A stretch of 14,772 bases of DNA from CAYMTN01 sp964393335. GTDB taxonomy: Bacteria > Chloroflexota > Anaerolineae > Aggregatilineales > Aggregatilineaceae. The notes under the pieces were generated by a model. That model was not told the origin of the DNA. It ran no database searches and was given only the letters and a program-made list of their open reading frames with translations. Made by a program: the position numbers and the translations under genes. The first letter of the stretch is position 1, and each line of letters begins with the position of its first letter. This document shows, piece after piece, positions 1-5,914 of this stretch. The stretch spans positions 1-14,772 of the forward strand of contig CAYMTN010000136.1 of assembly GCA_964393335.1 (NCBI GenBank), given 5' to 3'.

Positions 1-203
1 ACGTGCTGCGCCAGGGCATCACGCGCGAGGGCGCGAGCGTGAACTGGTACCGCAAACCGGACGGCAGCAAGGGGTCGGCCCAGGACGGGCTGGCCGTGTA
101 TGGCCGCGCCGGGGAACCCTGCCCGCGCTGCGGCCACCCCGTCGAGCGGATCGTGGTCGGACAGCGCGGCACACACCTGTGCCCCGTTTGCCAAATCATG
201 TGA
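1..203 (+). CDS. mutM: Formamidopyrimidine-DNA glycosylase, C-terminal end (partial)
   Basis: This is the last 66 or so codons of a bifunctional DNA glycosylase/AP lyase that removes oxidised purines such as 8-oxoguanine; the start lies off the left edge and the first complete codon begins at base 3. The visible part carries the family's C-terminal zinc finger, with cysteines spaced C-X2-C-X16-C-X2-C (visible residues 40, 43, 60, 63) and the typical GQRGTHLCPVCQ ending. The preceding linker with a Y-x-R-x-G-xPC pattern also fits Fpg. The protein ends six residues after the second cysteine pair, as is usual for Fpg rather than Nei. The N-terminal catalytic Pro-Glu and the helix-two-turn-helix cannot be seen. 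The next gene follows after 50 bases on the same strand. Confidence 0.88.
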   Translation, partial: VLRQGITREGASVNWYRKPDGSKGSAQDGLAVYGRAGEPCPRCGHPVERIVVGQRGTHLCPVCQIM

Positions 204-253
204 GCACGGCGATACTGACACCATCCACCTGCGAGTAACCGTGAGAGAACGAC

Positions 254-1429
254 ATGTTACACTCTTTGATTTGGCTGCACGTGCTGGCGCAAACCAATTC
301 GTCCGATACCACCGGGTTTTTGCGCCAGATCAGCGGATTGCTCATCATTACGTGCGCGGCGGGCCTGGTGTGGATCGGCCTGATGGCGATCATTTTCCAG
401 CGAGGAGCCGAACGCCGCCGCCGGGTCGCCCGCGGGTTGGAGCCGCTGCCGCCGCTGCACGTCAGCCTGTACCGCTGGGCGCAGCGCCTGGTCAACCCGG
501 CCAGCGCCGCGCCGCGCGCGCAGACGTCCGGCGTCGAAGCGGATAGTACGCCCGCCCCTGACCTCTCGATGCTAGTCGATGACCTGCCGGAACCCGATCT
601 CGCGGATATGGTCGGCCTGGAGGACGACGAACCGGTTGAATCCGGCGATCTGGCGCACGAATTCGCGCTCGAAACCGAGCCGCCCGCCGCGATCCCGGAC
701 GAGGAAGCCGCCGCCGAAAACGTGATCCCGGTGGACGACATCGAACCGGAGCCGCAACCCGGTTCCGCCGGTGTGGATTACGACGAAGCGGTCACGGACG
801 AGTTCCCGCCGCAAGAAGCGCGCGAAGAGACTCCCGCCGACGCGGTGGAACTGCTGCGCGTGTGGCGCGATCTGTCGGATGGTGCGTTGATCCTGGAGAT
901 CGGCGGGCGGCGCTTCCGCACGCTGAATGACCTGCGCGGCACCGAGTTGGAACGCCGCTTTGTGACCATCGTGCGCGATCTGAGCGCCATGACGCAGGCC
1001 GCCGGGCGAACGCCCGCGCCCACACCGTCCGCGCCGCGCAAGGCCAGCCCGAAGACGCCGGAACCGACAGCGCCCGATGCCGACGCAGCCGCGCCGCCCG
1101 CTGGCGACGAAATCGATATGACGGCGCTCTCGATGAGTCCCGGCACGATGTTTCGCCAGATGACGCGCGTCGCAATGGGCCAGGGACCGGAACCGGTCGA
1201 GCACCAGCCGACCCTGTCGCTGGCCGAACAGATCGAAGACCGCTTGCAGGAGCGGCTGGAGAGCCTGCCGGAATACAAGGGGCGCAAAATCCACGTCCGG
1301 CCCGCGCCTGACGGCAGCGTGCGGATCGAGGTAGACGGCGTGTTCTACGATGGCGTGGGCGATGTGGCAGATGACGACGTGCGGGCGCTGATCGCGGACG
1401 TGGTCCGCGAGTGGAGCGACAGCCAGTAA
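254..1429 (+). CDS. Membrane-anchored protein with acidic linker and duplicated C-terminal motif, unknown function
   Basis: I do not recognise this 391-aa protein. Residues 27-48 form one hydrophobic segment followed at once by a basic stretch (QRGAERRRRVAR), which suggests an N-terminal anchor with the bulk of the protein in the cytoplasm. Residues 85-195 are rich in Asp, Glu, Pro and Ala and look disordered. Two related segments follow: residues 210-243 (ALILEIGGRRF... ending in IVRDL) and 354-387 (VRIEVDGVFYD... ending in VVREW), each a beta-hairpin-like stretch with G-G or D-G, an aromatic, then a short helix ending V-R-D/E. A second Pro/Ala/Thr-rich linker separates them. The ATG is preceded only by a weak GAGAG. 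It ends 10 bases before the convergent Mut7-C gene, with no visible terminator between them. Confidence 0.8.
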   Translation: MLHSLIWLHVLAQTNSSDTTGFLRQISGLLIITCAAGLVWIGLMAIIFQRGAERRRRVARGLEPLPPLHVSLYRWAQRLVNPASAAPRAQTSGVEADSTPAPDLSMLVDDLPEPDLADMVGLEDDEPVESGDLAHEFALETEPPAAIPDEEAAAENVIPVDDIEPEPQPGSAGVDYDEAVTDEFPPQEAREETPADAVELLRVWRDLSDGALILEIGGRRFRTLNDLRGTELERRFVTIVRDLSAMTQAAGRTPAPTPSAPRKASPKTPEPTAPDADAAAPPAGDEIDMTALSMSPGTMFRQMTRVAMGQGPEPVEHQPTLSLAEQIEDRLQERLESLPEYKGRKIHVRPAPDGSVRIEVDGVFYDGVGDVADDDVRALIADVVREWSDSQ

Positions 1430-1439
1430 CCGCGCCGGA

Positions 1440-2198
1440 TCACGCGTCGCCCGTTGGCTCGTGGGCGCGAATCTCCTCGATGAACGCCTGCATACGCGCG
1501 GTGTGCGTGCCCTGCCAGAAGACCTGGCCGCAGTCCTGGCACATGCGGAACTCGTCGTAATACGTCAGCGTATCGGGTTGCAGCCGGTCGCGGATCGACT
1601 CTTTGTCGACCGGGGCCAGCAGCCCATTGCACGTCACGCAGCGCTGGAACGGCGCGATCAGCCGGAACAGGTCGAAACGCCGCACGACGTCGATCACCTG
1701 CTGGCGCGGGTTGGTCGCCCGCACGTAATACCCGTGCGTGACGTTTTTCCGCTTGAGCAGGCCCCGGTCCCGCGTGAGCAGCGTGCGGCGCTGCGTGCTG
1801 GAAATCGACGCGAGGTGTTCGTCGTCAAAATTTTCCGGGAACAGCGTGTCAAACCCCAACATACGCAGGTACGCCGCCAGCCGCCCCAGGTGCACGTCCA
1901 GCACGAAACGCGGCTCGCGCAGCGGTTGGGGCCGCACGCGTACCAGCGGCGTGATATCCAGCGACTCGAAGACCGGGTACACGCTCAGCCGGTCGCCGTC
2001 CTGCACCAGATACGAAAAATCCACCGACTCGCCGTTCGCCAGGATCAGGTCGATCTCGGTGTGCGGCACGCCAAACGACTCGATCATGTCTTTGACCGAT
2101 ACCCGGCCCTCGAACGTGTGATCAAACGGCACCTGCTGCCGCTCTGGCGGCAAGAAAAAATCGAGTTCGGCGTACAATCGAAACTGCGCCTTCGCCAT
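1440..2198 (-). CDS. Mut7-C RNase domain protein with ubiquitin-like N-terminus
   Basis: The 252-aa product has the two-part layout of bacterial Mut7-C proteins. Residues 3-80 are a ubiquitin/ThiS-like beta-grasp domain (Mut7-C ubiquitin). From about residue 97 comes the Mut7-C domain, a PIN-like fold linked to RNA processing: RFVLDVHLGRLAAYLRMLGF, then LLTRDRGLL (Asp144), with Asp101 and Asp144 as candidate metal-binding acids. A C-terminal zinc ribbon has Cys187, Cys190, Cys220 and Cys223. The open frame extends 21 codons further upstream, but the ATG at 2198 has GGAG six bases ahead and gives the N-terminus MAKAQFRLY that begins directly with the first beta strand, so I chose it. RNase activity is a family-level prediction; the substrate is unknown. 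It is divergent from the methyltransferase. Confidence 0.85.
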   Translation of the reverse strand: MAKAQFRLYAELDFFLPPERQQVPFDHTFEGRVSVKDMIESFGVPHTEIDLILANGESVDFSYLVQDGDRLSVYPVFESLDITPLVRVRPQPLREPRFVLDVHLGRLAAYLRMLGFDTLFPENFDDEHLASISSTQRRTLLTRDRGLLKRKNVTHGYYVRATNPRQQVIDVVRRFDLFRLIAPFQRCVTCNGLLAPVDKESIRDRLQPDTLTYYDEFRMCQDCGQVFWQGTHTARMQAFIEEIRAHEPTGDA

Positions 2199-2276
2199 AC
2201 ACATCTCCATCGCGGTCAGCGACCGGTAAAAAACGTGTGATGCGGCGGGCGGTGCGCCCATAGGCAGTATACCACG

Positions 2277-2286
2277 CTATAATCGA
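2277..2286 (+). promoter_or_regulatory. -10 element shared by a divergent gene pair (CTATAATCGA)
   Basis: The 124-bp gap between the Mut7-C gene (minus) and the methyltransferase (plus) contains TATAAT at 2278-2283. On the minus strand the overlapping GATTAT (2284-2279) keeps A2, T3, A5 and T6 of the -10 consensus, so one element could serve both directions. No good -35 box is seen for the plus direction. The same ten bases recur at 5138-5147 between another divergent pair. Confidence 0.5.
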
Positions 2287-2322
2287 TCACTTCCGTTCGC
2301 CAGGAAAAAGGAGATCAGAACA

Positions 2323-3051
2323 ATGACCGGGCAACCACCCATCGCCTACGACGCCTACGAGCAGCTTGCCGACCGTTACGCCGCCCAGGTGGATCACAAG
2401 CCGCACAACGCGTATTACGAACGGCCCGCCATGCTGGCGCTGATGCCGCCCATCCTGCGCAGCAGCCGCGTGCTGGATGCCGGATGCGGCAGCGGGCTGT
2501 ACGCCGCGTGGCTGCTGGATCAGGGCGCGACCGTGACCGGCCTGGACGCCAGCCCAGCCATGCTCGGCCATGCGCGCACGCGCACCGGGGGACGCGCCGA
2601 CCTGCGCCTGCACGACCTCAGCCAGCCCATGCCGTTCCTGCCGGACGCCGCGTTTGATCTGGTCGTGTCGTCGCTGGTGTTCCACTACCTGGAAGATTGG
2701 CGCGTGCCGCTGGCCGAATTTCACCGCGTGCTGCGCCCGGACGGGCTGCTGCTGTTTTCGGTCGGGCACCCCATGTTAGAACTGCGCTATTCGCCGAGCG
2801 GCGCGTACTTCCAGACCGAGCTGACCGGCGCATCCTGGCGCGGCTTTGGCGGCGAGCCGGTTTACGTGCCATTCTTCCGGCGGCCACTCACCGCCATGAC
2901 GGAGAGCCTGTACCATGCCGGGTTTGTGGTCGAACGCCTGATCGAGCCGCAGCCGACGGAAGAATTCCGCCAGGCGGACCCGGAAGATTACGCCCAACTG
3001 CTGCAAATGCCCGGCTTTTTGTGTTTCCGCGCACGCCGCGCCCGCGAGTAG
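2323..3051 (+). CDS. Class I SAM-dependent methyltransferase
   Basis: The 242-aa protein is a small-molecule-type methyltransferase of the Methyltransf_11/UbiE-like group. Motif I, the SAM-binding glycine loop, is VLDAGCGSG at residues 50-58, and the acidic end of strand 2 follows as VTGLDASPAML (Asp76). Motif II is FDLVVSSLVFHYLEDW near residues 111-126, and the post-motif helix and strand are FHRVLRPDGLLLFSVGHP near 133-150. The C-terminal part (residues 160-240) is the substrate side and gives no clue to the acceptor. A good Shine-Dalgarno (AAGGAG) sits about 9 bases before the ATG, and a TATAAT lies 40 bases upstream. The acceptor molecule cannot be named from sequence; neighbours do not suggest a pathway. 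Confidence 0.9.
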   Translation: MTGQPPIAYDAYEQLADRYAAQVDHKPHNAYYERPAMLALMPPILRSSRVLDAGCGSGLYAAWLLDQGATVTGLDASPAMLGHARTRTGGRADLRLHDLSQPMPFLPDAAFDLVVSSLVFHYLEDWRVPLAEFHRVLRPDGLLLFSVGHPMLELRYSPSGAYFQTELTGASWRGFGGEPVYVPFFRRPLTAMTESLYHAGFVVERLIEPQPTEEFRQADPEDYAQLLQMPGFLCFRARRARE

Positions 3052-3105
3052 GCGAAAATAACTTCAATTTGCATTGCATTAATTGACGTGGATGCATCTG
3101 TGTTA

Positions 3106-3155
3106 TGTCAAGGTTTATTGATATGTTGACAGAATACTCTTAATAGTGGTTAAAT
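3106..3155 (+). promoter_or_regulatory. Promoter with overlapping inverted repeat, upstream of the 44-aa ORF
   Basis: TTGACA at 3126-3131 matches the -35 consensus exactly, and TTAAAT at 3150-3155 is a fair -10 at a spacing of 18. The -35 is also the right half of an inverted repeat, TGTCAA (3106-3111) with TTGACA (3126-3131), which could be an operator. The stretch 3052-3210 is much richer in A and T than its surroundings and holds no gene. Confidence 0.5.
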
Positions 3156-3232
3156 ATAAGTAGAGGCAGTGATCTAAACTCACCATTTTCGGAAGGTTTT
3201 CACTGCTGCGGGCCATGAAAGGAGGTGCGGCC

Positions 3233-3367
3233 ATGATCGGCAATGAAACCATGTTCTGGCTGATTCACCTGTTTGTCGGGGTCATTCTTCCGTTTTTGGT
3301 CCTGACGGGCTGCTGCCGGGAACGTGAGACTGAGCACGCCCAGGCGCAATCCACGCCTCCTCAGTAA
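3233..3367 (+). CDS. Small (44-aa) putative lipoprotein or membrane peptide
   Basis: This short ORF has an unusually strong Shine-Dalgarno, AAAGGAGGT at 3218-3226, ending six bases before the ATG at 3233. The product starts MIGNETMFWLIHLFVGVILP, so residues 8-25 form one hydrophobic segment, and then reads FLVLTGCCRERETEHAQ: L-T-G-C at 24-27 fits a lipobox, with Cys27 as the possible lipidated residue and an 18-residue polar tail. An in-frame ATG at 3215 would add MKGGAA and supply a lysine, but it has no ribosome site. It lies between a promoter and a folded element with terminator, and so appears to be its own transcription unit. The lack of positive charge before the hydrophobic core is odd for a signal peptide; a small single-span membrane protein is the alternative. 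Confidence 0.6.
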   Translation: MIGNETMFWLIHLFVGVILPFLVLTGCCRERETEHAQAQSTPPQ

Positions 3368-3387
3368 CGGCCCACCCACCGCCGGGT

Positions 3388-3480
3388 GACAACAGGCGTC
3401 CTGACGGCTGGACCACATTGGAACGTGAGCGTTCCCTATTCCGAATGTGTCATGGTCCGTATGCCGTCAGGATGCTTGTC
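3388..3480 (+). other. Long structured inverted repeat, candidate RNA element
   Basis: Nested complementary arms make one extended fold. GACAA (3388-3392) pairs with TTGTC (3476-3480); 13 bases at 3396-3408 pair with 3463-3475 with one G-U type pair; GGACCA (3410-3415) pairs with TGGTCC (3453-3458); CATT (3416-3419) pairs with AATG (3444-3447); and the tip is GGAACG-tgag-CGTTCC (3420-3435). It begins 20 bases after the stop of the 44-aa ORF and is followed by an intrinsic terminator, so it would sit in the 3' UTR of that transcript. It could be a regulatory RNA, a 3'-stabilising fold, or a small palindromic repeat element; no match is known to me. Confidence 0.55.
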
Positions 3481-3492
3481 ATAACGCGACCC

Positions 3493-3518
3493 AATCGCCG
3501 CCGCCCAGGCGGTTTTTT
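3493..3518 (+). terminator. Rho-independent terminator ending the small-ORF unit
   Basis: AATCGCC (3493-3499) can pair with GGCGGTT (3508-3514) around an eight-base loop, and six Ts run from 3513 to 3518. It points in the plus direction and closes the transcript that begins near 3160. No T-run is present on the minus strand for the convergent MBL gene. Confidence 0.7.
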
Positions 3519-3529
3519 GTTGCGCACGA

Positions 3530-4390
3530 TCACGCGTACGCCACCGCGACCGGCTCGATTTTGCGGTGACCGCTGCTATCTTCGACCAGGTGACCGGCCA
3601 TGATCTTTGGATCGTGCTGGAAAATCAGCAGCCCGCCGGTATCGACCGCCCACTGCTGCCAGCGGCGTTTGGTTTCCAGCGTGACCAGCGGCTCGACGTC
3701 GTAGGCCGTCATCCAGCCCAGGCGCTCGAAGTGGATCGCGTAACTCGCCAGGTCCGAGACGAACAGCGCGGGCGTGCCTTCCCCCTCGAACAGCACCGAC
3801 TGGTGGCCGGGCGTATGGCCGGGCGTGACGACGGTCCGCACGCCGGGCACGATCTGCGTATCGCCGTCCAGCAGCGTGAGCTGGCCGCTCGCAACCAGCG
3901 GTTCGTAGTTGATCGGAAAGTACGTGCCGCGTGTGCGCTCGTTGGGCTGCATAGCGTCCCCGTATTCGCGGCGCTGGACGTAATAGACCGCGTTGGGAAA
4001 CGCCGCCACCGCTTCGCCTGCCGGAGTCAGCGTGGTATTGCCTGCGCAGTGATCGCCGTGCAGGTGTGTATCGATCACGATGTCCACCATGTCCGGCGTG
4101 ACGCCCAGCCGCGCCAATCCTCCGATCAACGTGCCGTGCGGGCGCGTCAGCCCCCAGATGTCGATCATCCTCGGCGTGAGTTTGTCGCCCAGGCCGGTAT
4201 CCACGAGGATGATCTGTCCCGCCGCACGCACCAGCAGGCAGGTCAGCACCATCGGGACGCGGTGCTGATCGTCCGGCTCCAGGTAACGGCTCCACAGCGC
4301 GCGCGGCACCAATCCCCAGGGACCGCCGCTGTCCATCATGACCACGCCGTCGCTGACGAGATGTATCTCAATCGAACCAATCGTAACCAT
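3530..4390 (-). CDS. MBL-fold metallo-hydrolase (lactonase/glyoxalase II-like)
   Basis: The 286-aa protein has the full metallo-beta-lactamase metal site: THLHGDH (His109, His111, Asp113, His114), TPGHTPGHQS with His196, FVSDL with Asp213 as bridging ligand, and QHD with His259. These are the ligands of a dinuclear zinc hydrolase. The layout, with an N-terminal beta domain, VDTGLG near residue 64 and the long insert before GHTPGH, resembles the AHL-lactonase/alkylsulfatase-like MBL group, but the substrate cannot be told from sequence. There is no signal peptide, so it should be cytoplasmic. GAGGAG precedes the ATG by only three bases. It lies 75 bases downstream of the P-loop gene on the same strand; the gap carries a hairpin and a heptamer array. 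Confidence 0.9.
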   Translation of the reverse strand: MVTIGSIEIHLVSDGVVMMDSGGPWGLVPRALWSRYLEPDDQHRVPMVLTCLLVRAAGQIILVDTGLGDKLTPRMIDIWGLTRPHGTLIGGLARLGVTPDMVDIVIDTHLHGDHCAGNTTLTPAGEAVAAFPNAVYYVQRREYGDAMQPNERTRGTYFPINYEPLVASGQLTLLDGDTQIVPGVRTVVTPGHTPGHQSVLFEGEGTPALFVSDLASYAIHFERLGWMTAYDVEPLVTLETKRRWQQWAVDTGGLLIFQHDPKIMAGHLVEDSSGHRKIEPVAVAYA

Positions 4391-4403
4391 AAGCTCCTCA
4401 GAA

Positions 4404-4431
4404 AACAGCGAACAGCTTTCAGCGATCAGCC
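4404..4431 (-). repeat. 7-bp tandem repeat array, four units, in the MBL gene leader
   Basis: On the plus strand the units are AACAGCG, AACAGCT, TTCAGCG and ATCAGCC. The array lies directly 5' of the Shine-Dalgarno of the MBL gene (reading on the minus strand). A second four-unit array of the same consensus is at 8059-8086 in the same position relative to the Nudix gene. Confidence 0.75.
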
Positions 4432-4435
4432 AGAC

Positions 4436-4470
4436 CGTAGGGGCGCAGTCGCGCCGCCGCCCGCGCTACG
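4436..4470 (-). other. Intercistronic stem-loop spanning the P-loop gene stop
   Basis: CGTAG (4436-4440) pairs with CTACG (4466-4470), and GGGCG (4441-4445) pairs with CGCCC (4458-4462), with a three-base bulge. The stem includes the stop codon of the P-loop gene. No T-run follows in the minus direction, so a processing or stability element is likelier than a terminator. Confidence 0.45.
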
Positions 4471-5122
4471 CCTGGTTCGCCGTGTTGAGGTGCCGGCGGA
4501 CCCACGCCGCGATCTGCTCGCTCGTCGTCTGGATCGTGGCGCTCGACGTATCCAGCAGGGACATCGGCGGTTCGGACGTCTTGGCATTCGTTTTCAGCCA
4601 GCGATTGAATTCCACCGTGTCCTTCACCGTGTCGGGCTTGCCGCTCTGCCGCCAGGGTGGGCGCGCCTCCAGCCGCTGCCTCAGGACCGCATCCTCGCAG
4701 ACCAGCGCCAGATAGTGCAGATCGGTGAAGTAGATGCGCTCCGGGCAGCTTTCGTACTGGCCGGGCACCGCCGTGCCGCACAGCACCACCGGGCGGCCAC
4801 TCTGCCCGACGTTTTTGGCGACGCGCAGGCACAGGTTACGAAAATCGCGGTAATCATTTTCCGGCTTGGCGAATTCGGGCCGCCAGAAAATGTCAACTTC
4901 CAGCACGATGCATTCCGGCAGCAGCGGCACCAACTGCAAACACGCCGCCGACTTGCCCGACCCGCTGGCCCCCGTCACCACAAAGGCCGGAAGCTGCCGG
5001 AACGGGTGCTCATACCCGCAGTGACGGCAGATCGCAAACGGTCCGGTTGGATCGATCGTCTTGATTTCAGAGTACATCCCGCACTGCGGGCAGATGTTGA
5101 ACATAAGCGACTCGCTTGCCAT
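4466..5122 (-). CDS. Zinc-ribbon P-loop NTPase (kinase-like), function unknown
   Basis: The 218-aa protein starts with a zinc ribbon, Cys11-X2-Cys14 and Cys32-X2-Cys35, followed directly by a P-loop: AFVVTGASGSGKSAA, Walker A at residues 51-58. LEVDIFW near residue 94 is a plausible Walker B-like strand, and the later part (LVCEDAVLRQRLEARPPWR) has the look of the lid region of small nucleoside/nucleotide kinase-like proteins, where two arginines often contact phosphates. I cannot name the substrate. An internal ATG at 5104 (MFNICPQCG) is an alternative start; neither has a clear Shine-Dalgarno. The start codon overlaps the -35 box of the divergent SRAP gene. The MBL hydrolase follows on the same strand and may be cotranscribed. 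Confidence 0.82.
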   Translation of the reverse strand: MASESLMFNICPQCGMYSEIKTIDPTGPFAICRHCGYEHPFRQLPAFVVTGASGSGKSAACLQLVPLLPECIVLEVDIFWRPEFAKPENDYRDFRNLCLRVAKNVGQSGRPVVLCGTAVPGQYESCPERIYFTDLHYLALVCEDAVLRQRLEARPPWRQSGKPDTVKDTVEFNRWLKTNAKTSEPPMSLLDTSSATIQTTSEQIAAWVRRHLNTANQA

Positions 5123-5144
5123 TTGGGCCTGAATGGCCTATAAT
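5116..5144 (+). promoter_or_regulatory. Promoter of the SRAP gene, predicted leaderless start
   Basis: TTGCCA (5116-5121) and TATAAT (5139-5144) are separated by 17 bases, matching consensus at 11 of 12 positions. The ATG is at 5152, seven bases after the -10, where transcription normally begins, and there is no Shine-Dalgarno between. On the minus strand GATTAT (5145-5140) could serve the P-loop gene. Confidence 0.75.
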
Positions 5145-5151
5145 CGAACAT

Positions 5152-5835
5152 ATGTGCGGACGATTCACACTCACCGAACTGGACCCGACGGTCCTGACTG
5201 AAACCTTCTCATTAGGCGGCGGCGTGCCCGACCTGCCCCCGCGTTATAATATCGCGCCTACGCAGACTGTAGCAACCGTCGTGCGGGATGCCGGCCAGGC
5301 AACGAACCGGCTGGTCCTCATGCGCTGGGGTTTGATCCCGCACTGGGCCAAAGACCCCGGCATCGGCAGCAAGCTGATCAACGCACGCGGCGAAACGGTC
5401 AACGAAAAGCCGAGTTTCCGCGTCGCGCTGCGGCGGCGGCGCTGCCTGGTCGTGGCGGACGGTTTCTACGAATGGCAGGCGCAACCGCAGGGACCCAAGC
5501 AGCCGATGTACATCACGCTGGCCGATCATCGGCCCTTCGGTTTCGCGGGACTGTGGGAACAGTGGACCGAGCCAGAATCCGGCGACACGGCGACGACCTG
5601 CACGATCATCACGACGCAGCCCAACGCATTGATGGCCCCGATTCACAACCGGATGCCGGTCATTCTGCCGCGTGCGGATTACGCCGCGTGGCTGGACCCG
5701 GAACGCACCGATCCGGCCCAGGTTATGCCGCTGCTGCGTCCCTACGACGCCGGGCAGATGGTCGCTTACCCGGTTTCGCGCCGCGTCAATGCGCCCACCG
5801 ACGACGACCCGTCGCTGATCGAACGCGCGGGATAA
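5152..5835 (+). CDS. SRAP domain protein, abasic-site DNA-protein crosslinker (YedK/HMCES-like)
   Basis: The 227-aa product is a full-length SOS response-associated peptidase family protein. The family's catalytic set is visible: Cys2 (MCGRFTL), which forms a thiazolidine crosslink to an abasic site in single-stranded DNA after Met removal; Asn33 in YNIAPTQ; Glu107 in DGFYEW; and His165 in IHNRMPVIL. WGLIPHW and NARGETV are also characteristic. The open frame runs upstream to 5116, but Cys2 must be next to the initiator Met, so the ATG at 5152 is the start. No Shine-Dalgarno is present and the promoter fits a leaderless message. Its substrate, the abasic site, is an intermediate of glycosylases such as the Fpg at the left edge, though the genes are not linked in an operon. 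It converges with the protease gene. Confidence 0.95.
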   Translation: MCGRFTLTELDPTVLTETFSLGGGVPDLPPRYNIAPTQTVATVVRDAGQATNRLVLMRWGLIPHWAKDPGIGSKLINARGETVNEKPSFRVALRRRRCLVVADGFYEWQAQPQGPKQPMYITLADHRPFGFAGLWEQWTEPESGDTATTCTIITTQPNALMAPIHNRMPVILPRADYAAWLDPERTDPAQVMPLLRPYDAGQMVAYPVSRRVNAPTDDDPSLIERAG

Positions 5836-5870
5836 AAGTCCGTTGGGGAGCGGCTGGAACCGCCCCGGAC
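5834..5870 (-). terminator. Rho-independent terminator of the protease gene
   Basis: Read on the minus strand, GTCC (5870-5867) pairs with GGAC (5841-5838), an inner stem pairs GGGCGG (5866-5861 region) with CCGCtCCC (5853-5845 region), and TTTT follows at 5837-5834. It overlaps the stop codon of the convergent SRAP gene. The A-tract on the plus strand means it should work mainly in the minus direction. Confidence 0.65.
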
Positions 5871-5914
5871 AAATCGGGTGCGGCAGGACACCACCGGCTC
5901 GACAGCGCCCCGCG

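Noticed and set aside
1461..2240. Long plus-strand open frame opposite the Mut7-C gene
   Set aside because: It is the antisense shadow of a gene with clear domain motifs; it is rich in Arg, Gln and His with no recognisable domain and has no ribosome site.
3566..5143. 525-codon plus-strand open frame across the MBL and P-loop genes
   Set aside because: Composition is that of an antisense shadow, and both minus-strand genes have catalytic motifs that prove their frames.
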